This document shows, piece after piece, positions 1 through 7,128 of a DNA stretch of 11,150 nt. Origin of the DNA: Aurantibrevibacter litoralis (GTDB taxonomy: Bacteria > Bacteroidota > Bacteroidia > Flavobacteriales > Flavobacteriaceae). Position numbers and translations under genes: made by a program. The DNA lies in NCBI RefSeq assembly GCF_034651555.1, contig NZ_JAYEEQ010000033.1, positions 1 through 11,150 of the forward strand. The letters are read 5' to 3'. How positions within the stretch are numbered: the stretch's first letter is position 1; the number at the start of each line of letters is the position of its first letter. The notes beneath the pieces are model-generated. The model saw only the letters and a list, made by a program, of their open reading frames with translations, did not search any database and was not told the DNA's origin.

Positions 1-341
1 ATTTTAATGAAAAAATTAACCGCTTAATTAATAATCGAAATTTAAAAGATCACTCTTGTTTTATAGGGGTCAAAACATTATGGCCGCTGTTGAACTAAAC
101 CCCAAAGTGGTAGCCTTTTCCAAACTCGAAAAATGTACCATCTTTTGGGAAGGCTACAAAAAAGGGAAGCCTACAACTTTATGAATAGGCTTTCCGCCTA
201 AGGATTCCTATTCTAATTTCAAAGAGATTCACGTTCAGTCCTTCATTGCCTGTACTAAGCGAACATTTTAAGTGGATAAATACCTTAAAACGGATACGCT
301 ACAGACAAGTAGCTTCTTAATACCACTATAAAAAAGGGACA
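1..341. other. Intergenic region downstream of the nap locus
   Basis: No convincing gene is visible here. The stretch holds the terminator at 158-195 and, beside it, a second inverted repeat (GTAGCCTT at 110-117 against AAGGCTAC at 150-157, loop 32 nt). A 34-codon plus-strand reading frame at 80-184 overlaps both hairpins and is not accepted as a gene. Between 196 and 341 I see only AT-rich sequence with no clear signal. Confidence 0.6.
158..195 (-). terminator. Rho-independent terminator of the nap/nrfD operon
   Basis: Read on the minus strand, GGAAAGCCTA (195-186) pairs with TAGGCTTCCC (173-164) in a 10-bp stem with one A-C mismatch and a 12-nt loop. Six uridines (163-158) follow directly. 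It lies about 150 nt past the stop codon of the nrfD-like gene, the last gene of the minus-strand run, and is the best terminator shape in the window. Confidence 0.7.
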
Positions 342-1562
342 TTATTTTCCTTTGTATTTTAATGTTCCTAACTCAATACCAATGGCCGTTTTTGCCAAAA
401 TGGTAAATACAAAAGCGCCCAAAGCCCAAATTCCTAGGGTTACCCCAATTTCTATTTTAGTTGGCAGGTATTCTACTATTTTGCCGTAAGGGCCGGGTAT
501 AAATCCGGGAACAATTAAACCAAATCCCTTTTCTATCCAAATGGCTACAAAAAGAATAAAACAGCAGAAGTATAAGACATTCAGCTTATTTCTGAGCCTG
601 CCAAACGTGAGAAGTACTGTAGCCAGCACATTTAAGGGAATTGCCGTCCATATCCATGGTAATAGGGCGTTTTTACCGTGTAACCCGAAGAACAGGTAAT
701 AGGCACTTTCACTATGATGTGTGGGGGCGTAGAATTCCTTAAATAATTCCGAAACCAACATTATGAGATTAATTTGAGCCGCAACGGTAACGATCATTGC
801 AATCTTTTGGATGGTTTTGTCTTCTATTTTAAATGCGGTAAAGGTTCGTATAACGGCCAATACCAAAATGATTAGCGCTGGCCCTGCGGCGAAGGCAGAG
901 GCTAAGAATCGAGGCCCTAACAAGGCATTATTCCAGAAGGGACGAGCCTGCAGGCCTTGGTATAAGAAGGCGGTAACCAAATGAATGCCAACTGCCCAAA
1001 AAACAGACAAAACAGCACCGGGCACGTATACTTTAGGATTGGCTTCCTTGCCCTGATAGTGCCTAAAAAGAATATAGAACGGAATGCTTATATTAATAAA
1101 AAGATATCCATTTAAGACAATGACGTCCCATGTTAGCATCGAATTCGGAAAATTAAAAACTCCGATGCCGGGTAGCATGTGCCATAGCACCGATGGTCTG
1201 CCCATATCGGCCACCACAAAGGCCAAACACATTATTAAGGCAGCGATGGCTAACCCTTCTCCTATAAGCACAGCCTGCTTAAAGTCGATATCTTTAAGAA
1301 CATAGGTTGGCATAACCAACATTACGGCAGCTGCAGCAACCCCAACTAAAAAAGTAAAATTAGAAATATACAGCCCCCAGCTTACCCGATCAGACATAGC
1401 AGTAACGCTGAGACCTTCCTCGAGTTGTAGCGCATAGCAGTACATCCCTATGAGGATCACCAGCGTCAAAACACCCATCCAAATATGGTATTTTAACGAT
1501 CCTTTGGTGGTTATATCCAAACTATCGATCACTAAATTTTTAAATACTTTTAGCTGTCTCAT
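342..1562 (-). CDS. nrfD: NrfD/PsrC-family quinol-interacting membrane subunit (DsrP/HybB-like)
   Basis: Integral membrane protein of 406 aa, predicted to exchange electrons with menaquinol and pass them to the Fe-S protein encoded just upstream. About ten hydrophobic segments are visible (roughly residues 27-45, 62-88, 96-118, 142-166, 179-203, 217-240, 253-274, 303-323, 330-349 and 373-395), which fits the ten-helix DsrP/HybB branch better than the shorter eight-helix NrfD. An ADMGRP motif at the end of helix 3 and the C-terminal IEKGFGL...PGFIPGP...EYLPT..E block are typical of the family. It is the last gene of the cluster, 89 bp after the Fe-S gene, with an 18-bp palindrome just before its ATG. 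The family is secure. A role in nitrate reduction is inferred from the neighbours, because homologues also serve sulfur, tetrathionate, hydrogenase and alternative complex III systems. The symbol denotes the family only. Confidence 0.88.
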   Translation of the reverse strand: MRQLKVFKNLVIDSLDITTKGSLKYHIWMGVLTLVILIGMYCYALQLEEGLSVTAMSDRVSWGLYISNFTFLVGVAAAAVMLVMPTYVLKDIDFKQAVLIGEGLAIAALIMCLAFVVADMGRPSVLWHMLPGIGVFNFPNSMLTWDVIVLNGYLFINISIPFYILFRHYQGKEANPKVYVPGAVLSVFWAVGIHLVTAFLYQGLQARPFWNNALLGPRFLASAFAAGPALIILVLAVIRTFTAFKIEDKTIQKIAMIVTVAAQINLIMLVSELFKEFYAPTHHSESAYYLFFGLHGKNALLPWIWTAIPLNVLATVLLTFGRLRNKLNVLYFCCFILFVAIWIEKGFGLIVPGFIPGPYGKIVEYLPTKIEIGVTLGIWALGAFVFTILAKTAIGIELGTLKYKGK

Positions 1563-1567
1563 TTTAT

Positions 1568-1585
1568 ATTGATTTCGAAATCAAT
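1568..1585. promoter_or_regulatory. 18-bp perfect palindrome before the nrfD-like start codon
   Basis: ATTGATTTCGAAATCAAT is identical on both strands and ends 5 nt before the ATG at 1562. It contains TTGAT and ATCAA half-sites, as in Fnr boxes, but separated by 6 nt rather than 4. A second inverted repeat, ACAATG-CC-CATTGT, lies at 1602-1615. As DNA it could be an operator; as RNA it would form a hairpin close to the translation start. The palindrome is seen directly, its function is unknown. Confidence 0.45.
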
Positions 1586-1651
1586 CTTGGTCGTTTCTTA
1601 CACAATGCCCATTGTTTTGATTTAGGTGTTTCTTTATGTAATAGCGTCATA

Positions 1652-2773
1652 TTAATCCATAAAATACCAAAACTTGGGTTCTGTTCCCAGATCTTCTTTA
1701 AGCCTAAAAACTTTTTTGTTTTCTAACACCCACCTTATGGTACTATCCGGATCCAATAAATTTCCAAAAATTCGAGCTCCTGTAGGACAGGCTTCAACGC
1801 ATGCCGGGTTTTTGCCTTTTCGGGTGCGCTGTACACAGAAAGTACATTTTTCCATGACGCCTTTTTTCCGCATTCTATTTCCCAGATAATGCTGCTCTTT
1901 ATTGAGTTCATTTTCCGGAACTTCGGGTTTACTCCAATTAAAGCGTCTTCCATCATACGGACATGCAGCCATGCAATACCGACATCCTACACACCAATCG
2001 TAATCGATAACCACAATACCGTCATCTTCTTTCCATGTGGCTTGTACGGGGCAAACCTCAATGCATGGAGGATTGTCGCAATGGAAGCATTGGGTGCCCA
2101 TATAAAAATGATTTTCGGCTGGCACTTCATGATAGTAGTTATCATCTGCCTTATCAAACTTAAATCCTTCGCCATCTTTCATTTCATGGATACGGATGTA
2201 TTGCATTTGCGAATTTCTATCCTGATTATTTTCGGTCACACAGGCCGTGACGCAATTCATATAACCTTGACATTTAGAGATATTAAAAGCGTATCCAAAA
2301 AGCACATTTTCTTCGGCATTATCTGCGGACATTACAATGTTCTTACCCGTACGCAGCTCGTAGGATCGCATAAGCCTATTTATAGTACTTTGTTTTTCGT
2401 CATCGGTCATTAGTTTATAGTTTCCTTTAAACTGTTCTTCCCAATCTATTTGAGCTTTTTCTTTAGTATCATCGTTGGCAACCATACTGCACGACGTACT
2501 CACGGCTCCTGCGCCAATCAGTAAACTAGCCGTTAGTTTTTTAAAGGCAGTTCTGCGATCCATCTTCACGTCAAAAACTTGCTCAAAACCATCTTTGGAT
2601 TTTTCCTCGCCTATAGATGCCGCAATGGCTCTTTCGTAAAATTCTTCAGCACTTAGCGCTTCTTGGTTGCTTTTGCAACTGCCTTGAGATTTTCCGCAAC
2701 CACAAAATTCAGAAGCTTCTTTTTGTCTCTTCGGCTCTAGGTTTAGGGAGTACCACTTTTTTTTAACGCTCAT
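1652..2773 (-). CDS. Tat-exported four-cluster ferredoxin-like electron-transfer subunit (NrfC/PsrB/DsrO type)
   Basis: A 373-aa iron-sulfur protein likely to take electrons from the NrfD-like subunit on the periplasmic side. Residues 1-70 are a long pre-Tat extension with a CGCG...C element (Cys24, 26, 33). A Tat signal follows (RR at 73-74, hydrophobic core 79-92), ending at Cys95, which could be a lipidation site. The extension resembles the 'MoCo/4Fe-4S extended Tat' leader known in Bacteroidota. Three cluster motifs are complete: Cys229/232/237/241, Cys261/264/267/271 and Cys310/313/325/329. The first motif has Cys168, 174 and 178, but Tyr171 stands where the second cysteine is expected, so one cluster may be [3Fe-4S] or altered. 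An internal Met71 start would give a conventional Tat protein, but the N-terminal KKKWYSL looks family-like, so the long start is kept. It starts 10 bp after the lipoprotein cytochrome gene. It could also be called NapG-like, but the NrfD partner argues for NrfC/DsrO. Confidence 0.85.
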   Translation of the reverse strand: MSVKKKWYSLNLEPKRQKEASEFCGCGKSQGSCKSNQEALSAEEFYERAIAASIGEEKSKDGFEQVFDVKMDRRTAFKKLTASLLIGAGAVSTSCSMVANDDTKEKAQIDWEEQFKGNYKLMTDDEKQSTINRLMRSYELRTGKNIVMSADNAEENVLFGYAFNISKCQGYMNCVTACVTENNQDRNSQMQYIRIHEMKDGEGFKFDKADDNYYHEVPAENHFYMGTQCFHCDNPPCIEVCPVQATWKEDDGIVVIDYDWCVGCRYCMAACPYDGRRFNWSKPEVPENELNKEQHYLGNRMRKKGVMEKCTFCVQRTRKGKNPACVEACPTGARIFGNLLDPDSTIRWVLENKKVFRLKEDLGTEPKFWYFMD

Positions 2774-2783
2774 AGCTTTATTT

Positions 2784-3416
2784 TTAATGATCTAGACCTT
2801 CTTTACGTTCTTTCCCTGTTTGGGTGTTATAGTGTACCGGCCATCTTTTTTCAAAACCCGGACGGTGCGGATCATGACAATTTACACAAGTCATCGAGGC
2901 TCTTGGGGGCGCCCATCCAGCAATTTTTTTACCGTGAGCTCCTCCTTTCCAGTCTTCAAACGCACTAAAGTGGCATTGTGCACAAAGGGTATAACTACGA
3001 TTGAAATCTATTTCTTGATGGGTTAACGTATTTAGACTATTCATATCCTTACCGTTGTGGCATGTAGCACAATTCATCGTTTCACTATTGGCGTGGTTCA
3101 ATACAATGTCCCGATGCGCTTTTTGCCCATTTAAGTGATTCGACGGTGTCATCAACGGCTTATTGTGGCACTCAGTACATGGAAATGATTTTAGTTGTCC
3201 TTGTCTTTCCAGGATGAAAAAGGTGTGCTGACCCTCGGTGATTTCAATCAATTCTAGATCGAGCAGTAACGATTCCGAGGAGTGTTTTCCATGGTAAGGA
3301 GTTGTTTCTGCCTCTATTTTGTCTGTAACCGAGTGATATTCGGATGTTTCTTTACAAGCGTTAAGTGCCGCAATTAATAGAAATATCACGTAATATGTAT
3401 GGCTATTATTCTTCAT
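2784..3416 (-). CDS. Tetraheme c-type cytochrome lipoprotein
   Basis: A 210-aa exported cytochrome with four CXXCH heme sites at residues 80-84, 116-120, 145-149 and 177-181. The N-terminus is a lipoprotein signal: hydrophobic residues 8-18, then LNA-Cys21 as the lipobox, so the mature protein should be membrane-tethered outside the cytoplasm. Further histidines (for example H94, H101, H108, H133, H161 and H184) could serve as distal heme ligands. The C-terminal CVNCHDPH segment is typical of cytochrome c3/c7-like multiheme folds. Its start overlaps the end of the preceding cytochrome gene by 11 nt, which implies translational coupling. The likely role is electron transfer between the NrfD/Fe-S module and the NapB-like protein or NapA; this rests on position only. 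I do not recognise a named family beyond multiheme cytochrome c. Confidence 0.85.
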   Translation of the reverse strand: MKNNSHTYYVIFLLIAALNACKETSEYHSVTDKIEAETTPYHGKHSSESLLLDLELIEITEGQHTFFILERQGQLKSFPCTECHNKPLMTPSNHLNGQKAHRDIVLNHANSETMNCATCHNGKDMNSLNTLTHQEIDFNRSYTLCAQCHFSAFEDWKGGAHGKKIAGWAPPRASMTCVNCHDPHRPGFEKRWPVHYNTQTGKERKEGLDH

Positions 3417-4128
3417 AATTGCTATTTACAGATCTTTGGAAAACGGCTACATTCAGTTGGGTTTGGTCCAAGGCTTTGGGTAAATGACATTGTCGGCAAT
3501 TAATGCGCTCAGGATGCGTAACTCTAATTTCGTTCGGTGCACTAGGGCCAGCATGACAAGCGATACAGTTTTCTCTCATTTGTAATTGGTGTGGTATCAT
3601 AGGAGGGCTTCCCGGCATGGCACGGTTAATCCCAGCTCCTATTTTGGGCGGTTGTGCTTTTGCGAAACTAAATTCTCTAAACGTGGTATTGGTGTTTTTG
3701 GTAACATGACACTGCCTACAATTTACCATCTCCGGATGTGGCGATACGGGTGCATAGGCATTAAAATTGGCTACAAATCCTCCATTTTGATGGCATTGCA
3801 AGCACGTATTTCCGCCGAAACTTCCTTCTTTTTTTACGGGGTGTGGTATGCTTGGTGGCGCACCCAGATAGGCCCTGTTAGTATAATAATTCTTTAGTGT
3901 GCGCTGATGTTGTGCATCTATAGGTATGGCATAGATATCCATACCACTGTGATCAAACCTTCTGAAAACACCACTTTCTGTGGGGATTGAAGTTCCTGTC
4001 GGTGACTCAATAACCGATATGGTTCCTTCCTCTAGTCCTTCTTGGTAACTGAAGTTCCAAACGATTATAAACATGATAAAGAGTATCAAAAAAAATGATA
4101 TAATTCCAAATCTCTTTTTCATTATCAA
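3406..4128 (-). CDS. napB: Membrane-anchored tetraheme cytochrome made of two NapB-like modules
   Basis: A 240-aa cytochrome, the likely direct electron donor to NapA. Residues 7-25 form one hydrophobic helix with no obvious cleavage site, so a membrane anchor is likely. The rest is two similar halves. Module 1 has APPSIPH (His96), CLQCH at 109-113, SPHPE (His131) and CRQCH at 137-141. Module 2 has SPPMIPH (His180), CIACH at 188-192, THPE (His205) and CRQCH at 211-215. Each half repeats the layout of diheme NapB, in which the IPH and THF-type histidines are the distal heme ligands. Usual NapB is soluble and has two hemes, so this is a doubled form. The gene lies 338 bp after napA and overlaps the next gene by 11 nt. 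Met3 (4122) is an alternative start. The NapB relation is inferred from motifs; another cytochrome c3-like label is possible. Confidence 0.82.
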   Translation of the reverse strand: MIMKKRFGIISFFLILFIMFIIVWNFSYQEGLEEGTISVIESPTGTSIPTESGVFRRFDHSGMDIYAIPIDAQHQRTLKNYYTNRAYLGAPPSIPHPVKKEGSFGGNTCLQCHQNGGFVANFNAYAPVSPHPEMVNCRQCHVTKNTNTTFREFSFAKAQPPKIGAGINRAMPGSPPMIPHQLQMRENCIACHAGPSAPNEIRVTHPERINCRQCHLPKALDQTQLNVAVFQRSVNSNYEE

Positions 4129-4467
4129 AAATATTTATAAAACGTTGATTAATAATGGTTTATATCGTTTTGCAAAACTTCATTTTTTAAATACCCACCG
4201 GCCTGTGCCCTTTGGGTTGGTTGGGGGCTCTTATAAATTAAAATGCAGGGTACCGGATTGATAGCTATACCTTTTCTTTTAGGGTGCTATTTAGATGGAT
4301 ATACTACATATTGCTTTGAGGGTTTCATCAATGTTACTGTTTTTATGGTTTAATGAATGAATCAAATAAAAAATTTCTACTAAACCTAACCGATTCATGT
4401 CTCCATAAAAAATGGAAATTTCGGCTGGTAAGCAAAAAATTAAGGTTGCTTGTCATCAATTCCTAGC
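4129..4467. other. Intergenic gap between napA and the cytochrome genes
   Basis: This gap holds no supported gene. It is unusually long for the inside of this cluster and may carry a second promoter for the cytochrome-Fe-S-nrfD genes, but I found no full TTTG-N20-TAnnTTTG match on the minus strand. I see no strong terminator after napA. It contains a 12-bp palindrome (4167-4178) and a G/C-rich CCCTTTGGG hairpin (4208-4216), a shape common in flavobacterial intergenic repeats. Confidence 0.55.
4167..4178. promoter_or_regulatory. 12-bp perfect palindrome upstream of the NapB-like gene
   Basis: GTTTTGCAAAAC is a perfect palindrome centred about 45 bp before the ATG at 4128. Its position suits an operator for a promoter in the gap, but short AT-rich palindromes are common by chance, and no partner copy occurs elsewhere in the window. 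Confidence 0.25.
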
Positions 4468-6795
4468 CTACACTTTTTCTATCTTAACCGCACATTTCTT
4501 ATAATCAGGTTCTTTAGAAATGGGGCAGAACGCATCAAGGGTCACATCATTAATAAGCATATTTTCATCAAAAAATGGAACAAAAACTTGTCCTTTGGTA
4601 GGTAATCCCCTTTCGTTAATGGATGCAGGGAGTTTACAAGATCCTCGGCGCGAAGTGATTTTAATATAATCCCCATTTCGTATTCCTAAAGCCGAAGCAT
4701 CTTCCGGATGAAACTCGGCATACGCATTGGGCATTGCTTGATGCAGTACAGGTATTCTGCGTGTCATAGACCCGGTATGCCAATGTTCTATGACACGTCC
4801 GGTATTTAGCCAAAATGGATACTCTTCATCCGGTTTTTCAGGAGCGTCTTCAAACGGACGTTGCCAAATAACTGCCTTCCCGTCGGGCATACCATAAAAA
4901 TGAAAATCTTCACCGTTAGCGCAAGCAGGGTCATACGTAGCATTAAAACGCCATTGTGTCGATGTGCCATTCACATAAGGCCAGATGACACCCGATTCTT
5001 TTTTAAGCACGTCTACTGGTGCCATGCCATGTTTTGCGCCTTCATGGAACTGTCTGTATTCGTTGTATATCTCTTCTACATGGTTTGCTTTGCTGTAGGG
5101 AAATAAATCTCCGTAGCCCATTCTTTTCGCTACTTCTATAAACATCCATGCATCAGGGGCTGTTTCTCCCGGACCTTCTACCATTTTGTCCCAATACTGT
5201 GTTCTTCGTTCCGAATTTCCATAAAGACCACTTTTTTCAATATGCCAAGATGCGGGAAGAATCACATCTGCCACATCGGAAGTAGGCGTCGGAAATACAT
5301 CAGAAACCACAACAAAACACGTTTCTTTTTGCATTCCGGGGCGATACCTACTTGTTTTGGGTAGCGAAACCAACGGATTTGTGGCTTGTATCCAAATAAA
5401 TTTAATATCCCCACGATCTAAAGCTCTAAACATTTCGGTGGCATGATAGGTAGGTTTGGATGGAATATTTTCAACAGGAACTTTCCATATTTTTGCCGCT
5501 AATTCCCTGTCGTTTTTGTTCATTACAACGCCATGCGGTAGTTTATGTGTAAAAGTTCCCACTTCTCGTGCAGTGCCGCAAGCGGATGGTTGTCCTGTTA
5601 ACGAAAAAGGGCCATTGCCCGGTTGCGATATTTTGCCGGTTAACAAATGAATATTGTACACTAAATTATTAATCCAAGTTCCTCGGGTATGCTGATTCAT
5701 TCCCATACACCAATAAGAGACTACTTTTTTGTTTGGATTGCCATAAATGGAAGCCAGGTATTTAATGTCCATTACCGACACCTTGGCATATTTTGAAACC
5801 TCTTCGGGGCTATAGGCTTTTAAAAAGTCTTTATAGGCTTCAAAATCGATCTTCTCCGGTGCATCGGTAAATTCAAAATGGTCTTCGCGGCCATAGCCTA
5901 TTTGGGTTAGCCCCTTACTAAAACTACAATGCTTCTGAACAAATGATTTATTTACCCATCCGTTTTTTATGATCTCGTAGCAAATGGCGTTGGCAACGGC
6001 TAGGTCTGTTTGAGGTTCAAATAAAATAGATTTGTCACTGGCTGTACTGGAGCGGGTCGTTCTTGTGGCAAAATCAATAATTTTTGCACCGCGTTTTGAT
6101 TTTTGCTCTAACATTCTAGAAAATAACACCGGGTGCATTTCTGCCATATTATTGCCCCAAGTGATGAAATAGTCGGCATGTTCAATATCTTCGTAACACC
6201 CCATTGGCTCATCGGCACCAAAAGTGGTTAGAAATCCGGTAACTGCACTGGCCATACAAAGACGTGCGTTACAGTCTAAATTATTGGTGCCAATGGCACC
6301 CTTCATAAACTTGGATGCAATATAGCCTTCTGGGATCGTAGATTGCCCCGAGGTATACATGGCTACCGCATCTTTACCGTGTAAGGTTATGGTCTCTTTC
6401 ATTTTGGTAGCTACCAAGTCTAAGGCCTCGTTTAGTGGTGTTTTTACATAGCGTCCGTTTTTTTTCACCAAGGCATGTGTGAGTCTGTCTTTGGCTTGGA
6501 TACACATGATCTGATGATAGCCCTTTACGCACAGTAACCCTTTGTTCACGGCAGAATTAGGGTCTCCTTTAACGGCGACCGCCTTACCATTTTCTATGCC
6601 CACAAGAATGCCACAGCCTACACCACAGAATCTGCAGGGGCCTTTTTTCCAATCATAATTTGCGTCTTCGGGTATTTCCTTCATTTGCTCATTGGCAAAT
6701 ACGATCCCCGGAAACATGGACGCAGCAGCAGTCATTGCCGATAACATGGCCATTTTGCGAATAAAATTTCTTCTATGTATAACCGATTTGTACAT
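4468..6795 (-). CDS. napA: Periplasmic nitrate reductase catalytic subunit NapA
   Basis: A 775-aa Mo-bisMGD enzyme that reduces nitrate to nitrite in the periplasm. The ATG at 6795 is preferred: it starts 7 nt after the napD stop and places the Tat signal (RRNFIRK, Arg8-Arg9, then a hydrophobic stretch ending FA) at the N-terminus. The open frame extends to a TTG at 6834 inside napD, which is less likely. The [4Fe-4S] motif is Cys54-x2-Cys57-x3-Cys61-x27-Cys89, followed by Lys92, which sits between cluster and pterin in the family. The NARLCMASAV motif gives Cys180 as the molybdenum ligand, as in NapA/Nas/Fdh-type enzymes. The C-terminal third carries the family's pterin-binding GRV.EHWHTGSMTRR block. 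Length is near the usual 750-830 aa. The Tat signal and adjacent napD argue against a cytoplasmic assimilatory Nas enzyme. Electron partners are inferred to be the multiheme cytochromes downstream. Confidence 0.95.
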   Translation of the reverse strand: MYKSVIHRRNFIRKMAMLSAMTAAASMFPGIVFANEQMKEIPEDANYDWKKGPCRFCGVGCGILVGIENGKAVAVKGDPNSAVNKGLLCVKGYHQIMCIQAKDRLTHALVKKNGRYVKTPLNEALDLVATKMKETITLHGKDAVAMYTSGQSTIPEGYIASKFMKGAIGTNNLDCNARLCMASAVTGFLTTFGADEPMGCYEDIEHADYFITWGNNMAEMHPVLFSRMLEQKSKRGAKIIDFATRTTRSSTASDKSILFEPQTDLAVANAICYEIIKNGWVNKSFVQKHCSFSKGLTQIGYGREDHFEFTDAPEKIDFEAYKDFLKAYSPEEVSKYAKVSVMDIKYLASIYGNPNKKVVSYWCMGMNQHTRGTWINNLVYNIHLLTGKISQPGNGPFSLTGQPSACGTAREVGTFTHKLPHGVVMNKNDRELAAKIWKVPVENIPSKPTYHATEMFRALDRGDIKFIWIQATNPLVSLPKTSRYRPGMQKETCFVVVSDVFPTPTSDVADVILPASWHIEKSGLYGNSERRTQYWDKMVEGPGETAPDAWMFIEVAKRMGYGDLFPYSKANHVEEIYNEYRQFHEGAKHGMAPVDVLKKESGVIWPYVNGTSTQWRFNATYDPACANGEDFHFYGMPDGKAVIWQRPFEDAPEKPDEEYPFWLNTGRVIEHWHTGSMTRRIPVLHQAMPNAYAEFHPEDASALGIRNGDYIKITSRRGSCKLPASINERGLPTKGQVFVPFFDENMLINDVTLDAFCPISKEPDYKKCAVKIEKV

Positions 6796-6802
6796 GTACG
6801 TA

Positions 6803-7039
6803 TTAATTTTCAGGTATAGTAAACCCGGAGACAAGGGACAATAATTTAAGACTTGCTATGGCATTTAGCTTTTCTTTAAGAAGGTCTTCTTCCCTTTCGT
6901 TTCTGGTCTCCGTTACCAAAGCTAGAACATCTTCATTCTCTGCTGGTATGATGTCACACTGTTTAAGACGTTGTAATGCCTTTATTAAATCCTCTTTTCT
7001 TCCCGGAAAGGAAAGTGCTAGGTAGCTTTTAACCGGCAT
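6803..7039 (-). CDS. napD: NapD, chaperone for NapA maturation
   Basis: A 78-aa cytoplasmic protein. NapD family members bind the NapA Tat signal and hold back export until the molybdenum cofactor is inserted. The sequence fits the small ferredoxin-like fold: a first strand SYLALSFP, a helix with KALQRLKQCD, a DVLALVTET strand, a second helix rich in Glu/Lys, and a closing LKLLSLVSGF strand. Length and position just before napA match the family. The gene is short and divergent, so the call depends partly on context. It is the first gene of the nap cluster, with a 242-bp upstream gap that carries a Crp/Fnr-like inverted repeat. Confidence 0.85.
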   Translation of the reverse strand: MPVKSYLALSFPGRKEDLIKALQRLKQCDIIPAENEDVLALVTETRNEREEDLLKEKLNAIASLKLLSLVSGFTIPEN

Positions 7040-7128
7040 ATACTCAAATTTTTTAGTTCAATCTTAAATAACCTTTGCCTAATGTGTAAACAAGATAACA
7101 AAAATTGAAAAATAATTTGGAAACAAAG

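Noticed and set aside
80..184. A 34-codon plus-strand ORF starting ATG GCC GCT, with fairly protein-like composition.
   Set aside because: It overlaps the terminator and the neighbouring hairpin, is very short, has no visible promoter, and matches nothing I recognise. It could be a remnant, but I cannot support it.
1889..2413. A 174-codon plus-strand ORF opposite the Fe-S protein gene.
   Set aside because: It is the antisense shadow of a gene with strong cluster motifs, and its hydrophobic, low-complexity translation shows no family features.
4258..4271. TTGAT-AGCT-ATACC considered as an Fnr box.
   Set aside because: The second half-site departs from ATCAA at three of five positions.
6796..6834. 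An upstream TTG start for napA that would overlap napD by 32 nt.
   Set aside because: The ATG at 6795 puts the Tat signal at the N-terminus and lies 7 nt after the napD stop; the 13 extra residues add nothing family-like.
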